A DNA stretch of 64,000 nucleotides, from NCBI GenBank assembly GCA_023548195.1, contig JAJHZJ010000336.1:1178001-1242000 (forward strand). The letters are read 5' to 3'. Position numbers and translations under genes: made by a program. The notes under the pieces were generated by a model that was not told the DNA's origin, did no database searches, and saw only the letters and a program-made list of their open reading frames with translations. Position 1 is the stretch's first letter; each line of letters begins with the position of its first letter. Shown here one piece after another: positions 38,801 to 41,800 of the stretch. Source of the DNA: Bettongia penicillata ogilbyi (Eukaryota > Chordata > Mammalia > Diprotodontia > Potoroidae).

Positions 38801-41800
38801 ATAATAATACCTACCTCCCCAGCATGGATGTGACAATAAAATGAGATAATGGTGAGGCATTTTGCAAACCTTAAAGTACTCTGCAAATGATAACTATTAT
38901 GATCTTAGGGGATCTAGTTATATTTAGTTACAAGGCTGGTGCCTTGTAACAATGGTCAGTTCTTTATCAGCTCCCTCCAAATTTACATTTTTATAACAGT
39001 ATACTTATCTCAATGATGTGCAGAATTGTAAAATCTAAACATCAGAATGTGTTGTTCTCATTTTTTTTTGCAAGGCACAAGCTCAAAGGAAAATCGCCAG
39101 TATGTTAGAAAATAAAAAATATCACAAAGGAATATTTCAGATCGAATGGGAACATAAAAAAATGGAGATGGAAATGGAAGACCTAAACCAGAAGGCTTGG
39201 GATATTCAGATGCTGTTTTTTTCAAGAGCTCATCAGATGGTAAATTACTCTTTTGATATAGATCACTTTAAAAAATGTATTTGCATGGATCCAGTTGCAT
39301 TTTATAACACATCTTTTGATTCTACAATTATCGACCAATCATCAAGTATCTATTAAGTGCTTACTATGTGCCAGACTGGTACAAATACAGTGAATGAAAC
39401 AATCCCTACTCAAAAGTAACTTACATTCTAACCAGTTAGATTGCAAATACCTATGTAAATATGTACATATAGAGTAAATACAAAGTAGTTAAATATACCA
39501 TAGTTTAAAAGGTAAGTTATTAGCAGCAAAGGCTAGAATGGCTTCATATTATATAAGATGATAATTAAGATATGGAAGTGAAGAGGGAGGGCATTCTAGG
39601 CATGGGGAACAACCATTGCAAAGGCATGGAGATAGGAAATGAAGTGTGAAGAACGGAGAGAGCTAGTTTGGCCGAATCACAGAATGAGAGGAATGGAAGA
39701 GGGGGGCAGACAGGCTGGGGCAAGATCATGAGAGGTTTTAAAAGCTAAACAGAAGGTTTTATCATTTTTCTTAGAGGTAATGGGGAACTTCTGGAGTTTA
39801 CTGGGTAGGGAAGTGACATGGTCAGATCTGTACTTAAGGAAAAACACCTTTTCTAACCAGTGTGAAGGAAGGTGGATTAGAAAGCTGGAAGACCAATAAA
39901 GAGGCGAGGAGAGCCTAAGCCAGAGGGTCAACTGTGTGAATAAAGAATCATATTTGATTTCACAACTGATTATATTTCTGAGGTGAGAGGAGAGTAAGAT
40001 TCAGTCAATAAATATCGTGCCAGGCACTGTAATGTGTTCTGGGGATACAAAGGTAGGCAAAAGCTAGTTCCTGCTCTCAAAGAATTCAATAGGCAGAGAC
40101 AATACATAAAAAGAGGCTATGAAGGAGAGATGAGGGCATGATGAAGTCCAGAGGAGTACAGCAGTATGAGAAATGATGAGATGATCACCTTGCCCCCTCC
40201 TCAGATGGAGGATTTGGGAGGAGCTCTCCAATGTCCACCCTCTACCCTCTCCAATCAGAGGAAAGGAGGGACCCTAGAGGCAGGAGATACAGAGGACATG
40301 TGAGTTTCAGAATTGATGTAATTTTGCAAGAAAAGTTTCTTGAGACTATGATGACATCCTGGCCTGGAAATATGGTGGAAAATGAGTACCAAGACTTGAG
40401 ATTAGAGTATGGGTGGTCAAGTTTAAATCATCATCACTGTGCATAGAATATCCTTAATATCTAAAGGAGGTGGTGAAAAAAATAATGGTGAACAAATAGC
40501 ATCTTTGAATACCATAGAGTAGAATGACACATTAGTTGTTTATTACGTAAATATTATTATATAAATCTATATTCATTATATTATTAAATATTATTTATAT
40601 TATATATTATTATAATTAATTACATTATCACAATATTATATCATTATATTAATATATAAACATATATAACATATAATATGTTATATATTAAATGCATATT
40701 ATATATTATTAAATATATATTATCAAATATTATTATATAGACAGAATAACAAAAAGTGTAAACTTTTAATCTGTATTAATATGATTATCTATTAATATAT
40801 GTTAATATATTAATAAAATCTTTCTTCCTCCTAGTACCTAAGAGAACAAAATTATGACATCACGATTGGCTTTCAGATTTCTGTAATGGAGCAGACTCTT
40901 GCTACTTTGGAAAAAGTAAGATTCAGCCTAACTGTACATAATATAAATTCTGAAATATGCCTAAATTAATACTTGTAATGAGTTTCAGGGTGAAATTAGA
41001 GGTTTTAATTATCAAGAATCTAAATTCACTTCAGTATTTATGAAGTACCTAATATGCAAAATTTTTGTCCTTGGTTGCTGGGGAGACAAGACAAAAAACA
41101 AAGCTATCCCTGCTTTCAAGGAGTGTGCTGGGGGGCAAGGGGTGGTGGTGGACATTATATCTATTACCTGTATATAACCACAAGGGAATCTATGCAAGTA
41201 CGGCTTCAAAGAAGAGGCAGCTAAGCAGAGTGTTAAAGACAAGGAGTCTGTAAAGTGAAATAGAAAAAAATACATCCCAGGCATGGCAACAGATGCAAAT
41301 TCACAGAGGCCAGAGGCGGCATGTCCAGTTTGGCTAGAATGTAGAGGCATGAAGGGCGGTCATTTGTGGTAAAGCCTTAAATGCCAGCCTAGGGAGTCCA
41401 GGGTCTGTCTCAGAAGCAGTAAGGAACTACTGAAGGCTTTGGTTGTTGTTGCTTTGTAGCGTGGGATTGACATCATTTTAGGAAGATTATTTTGGCAGCG
41501 CCTACGTGACAGCTGGAGAGAGGAAAATACTAACAGCAGAGAGGCGAGTCTGGGTGACTCGGAGGCAATATAAATGAGGGTGAGAGGAAGAAGAGCTCTA
41601 AAGCTGCCACCTTAAAGATACTTATGGCATCTCCAGGTGGAAATGCCCAGCAGGCAACTGGCAATGTAAGATTATGAGTTCAAAAGAAATCAGGGCTGGT
41701 CTGCAGAGTTCATAACTGAACCCAGGAGAACAGATGAGAAGACCAAATCATGCTTTCAGGGAGATGGTACAAAAGAATACACAATTAAGAGAACTAGGAG

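Noticed and set aside
39240..39356. Extension of the open frame past the exon ending at 39239
   Set aside because: The donor gtaaat and the phase of the exon at 40835 show that this is intron leading into an L2.
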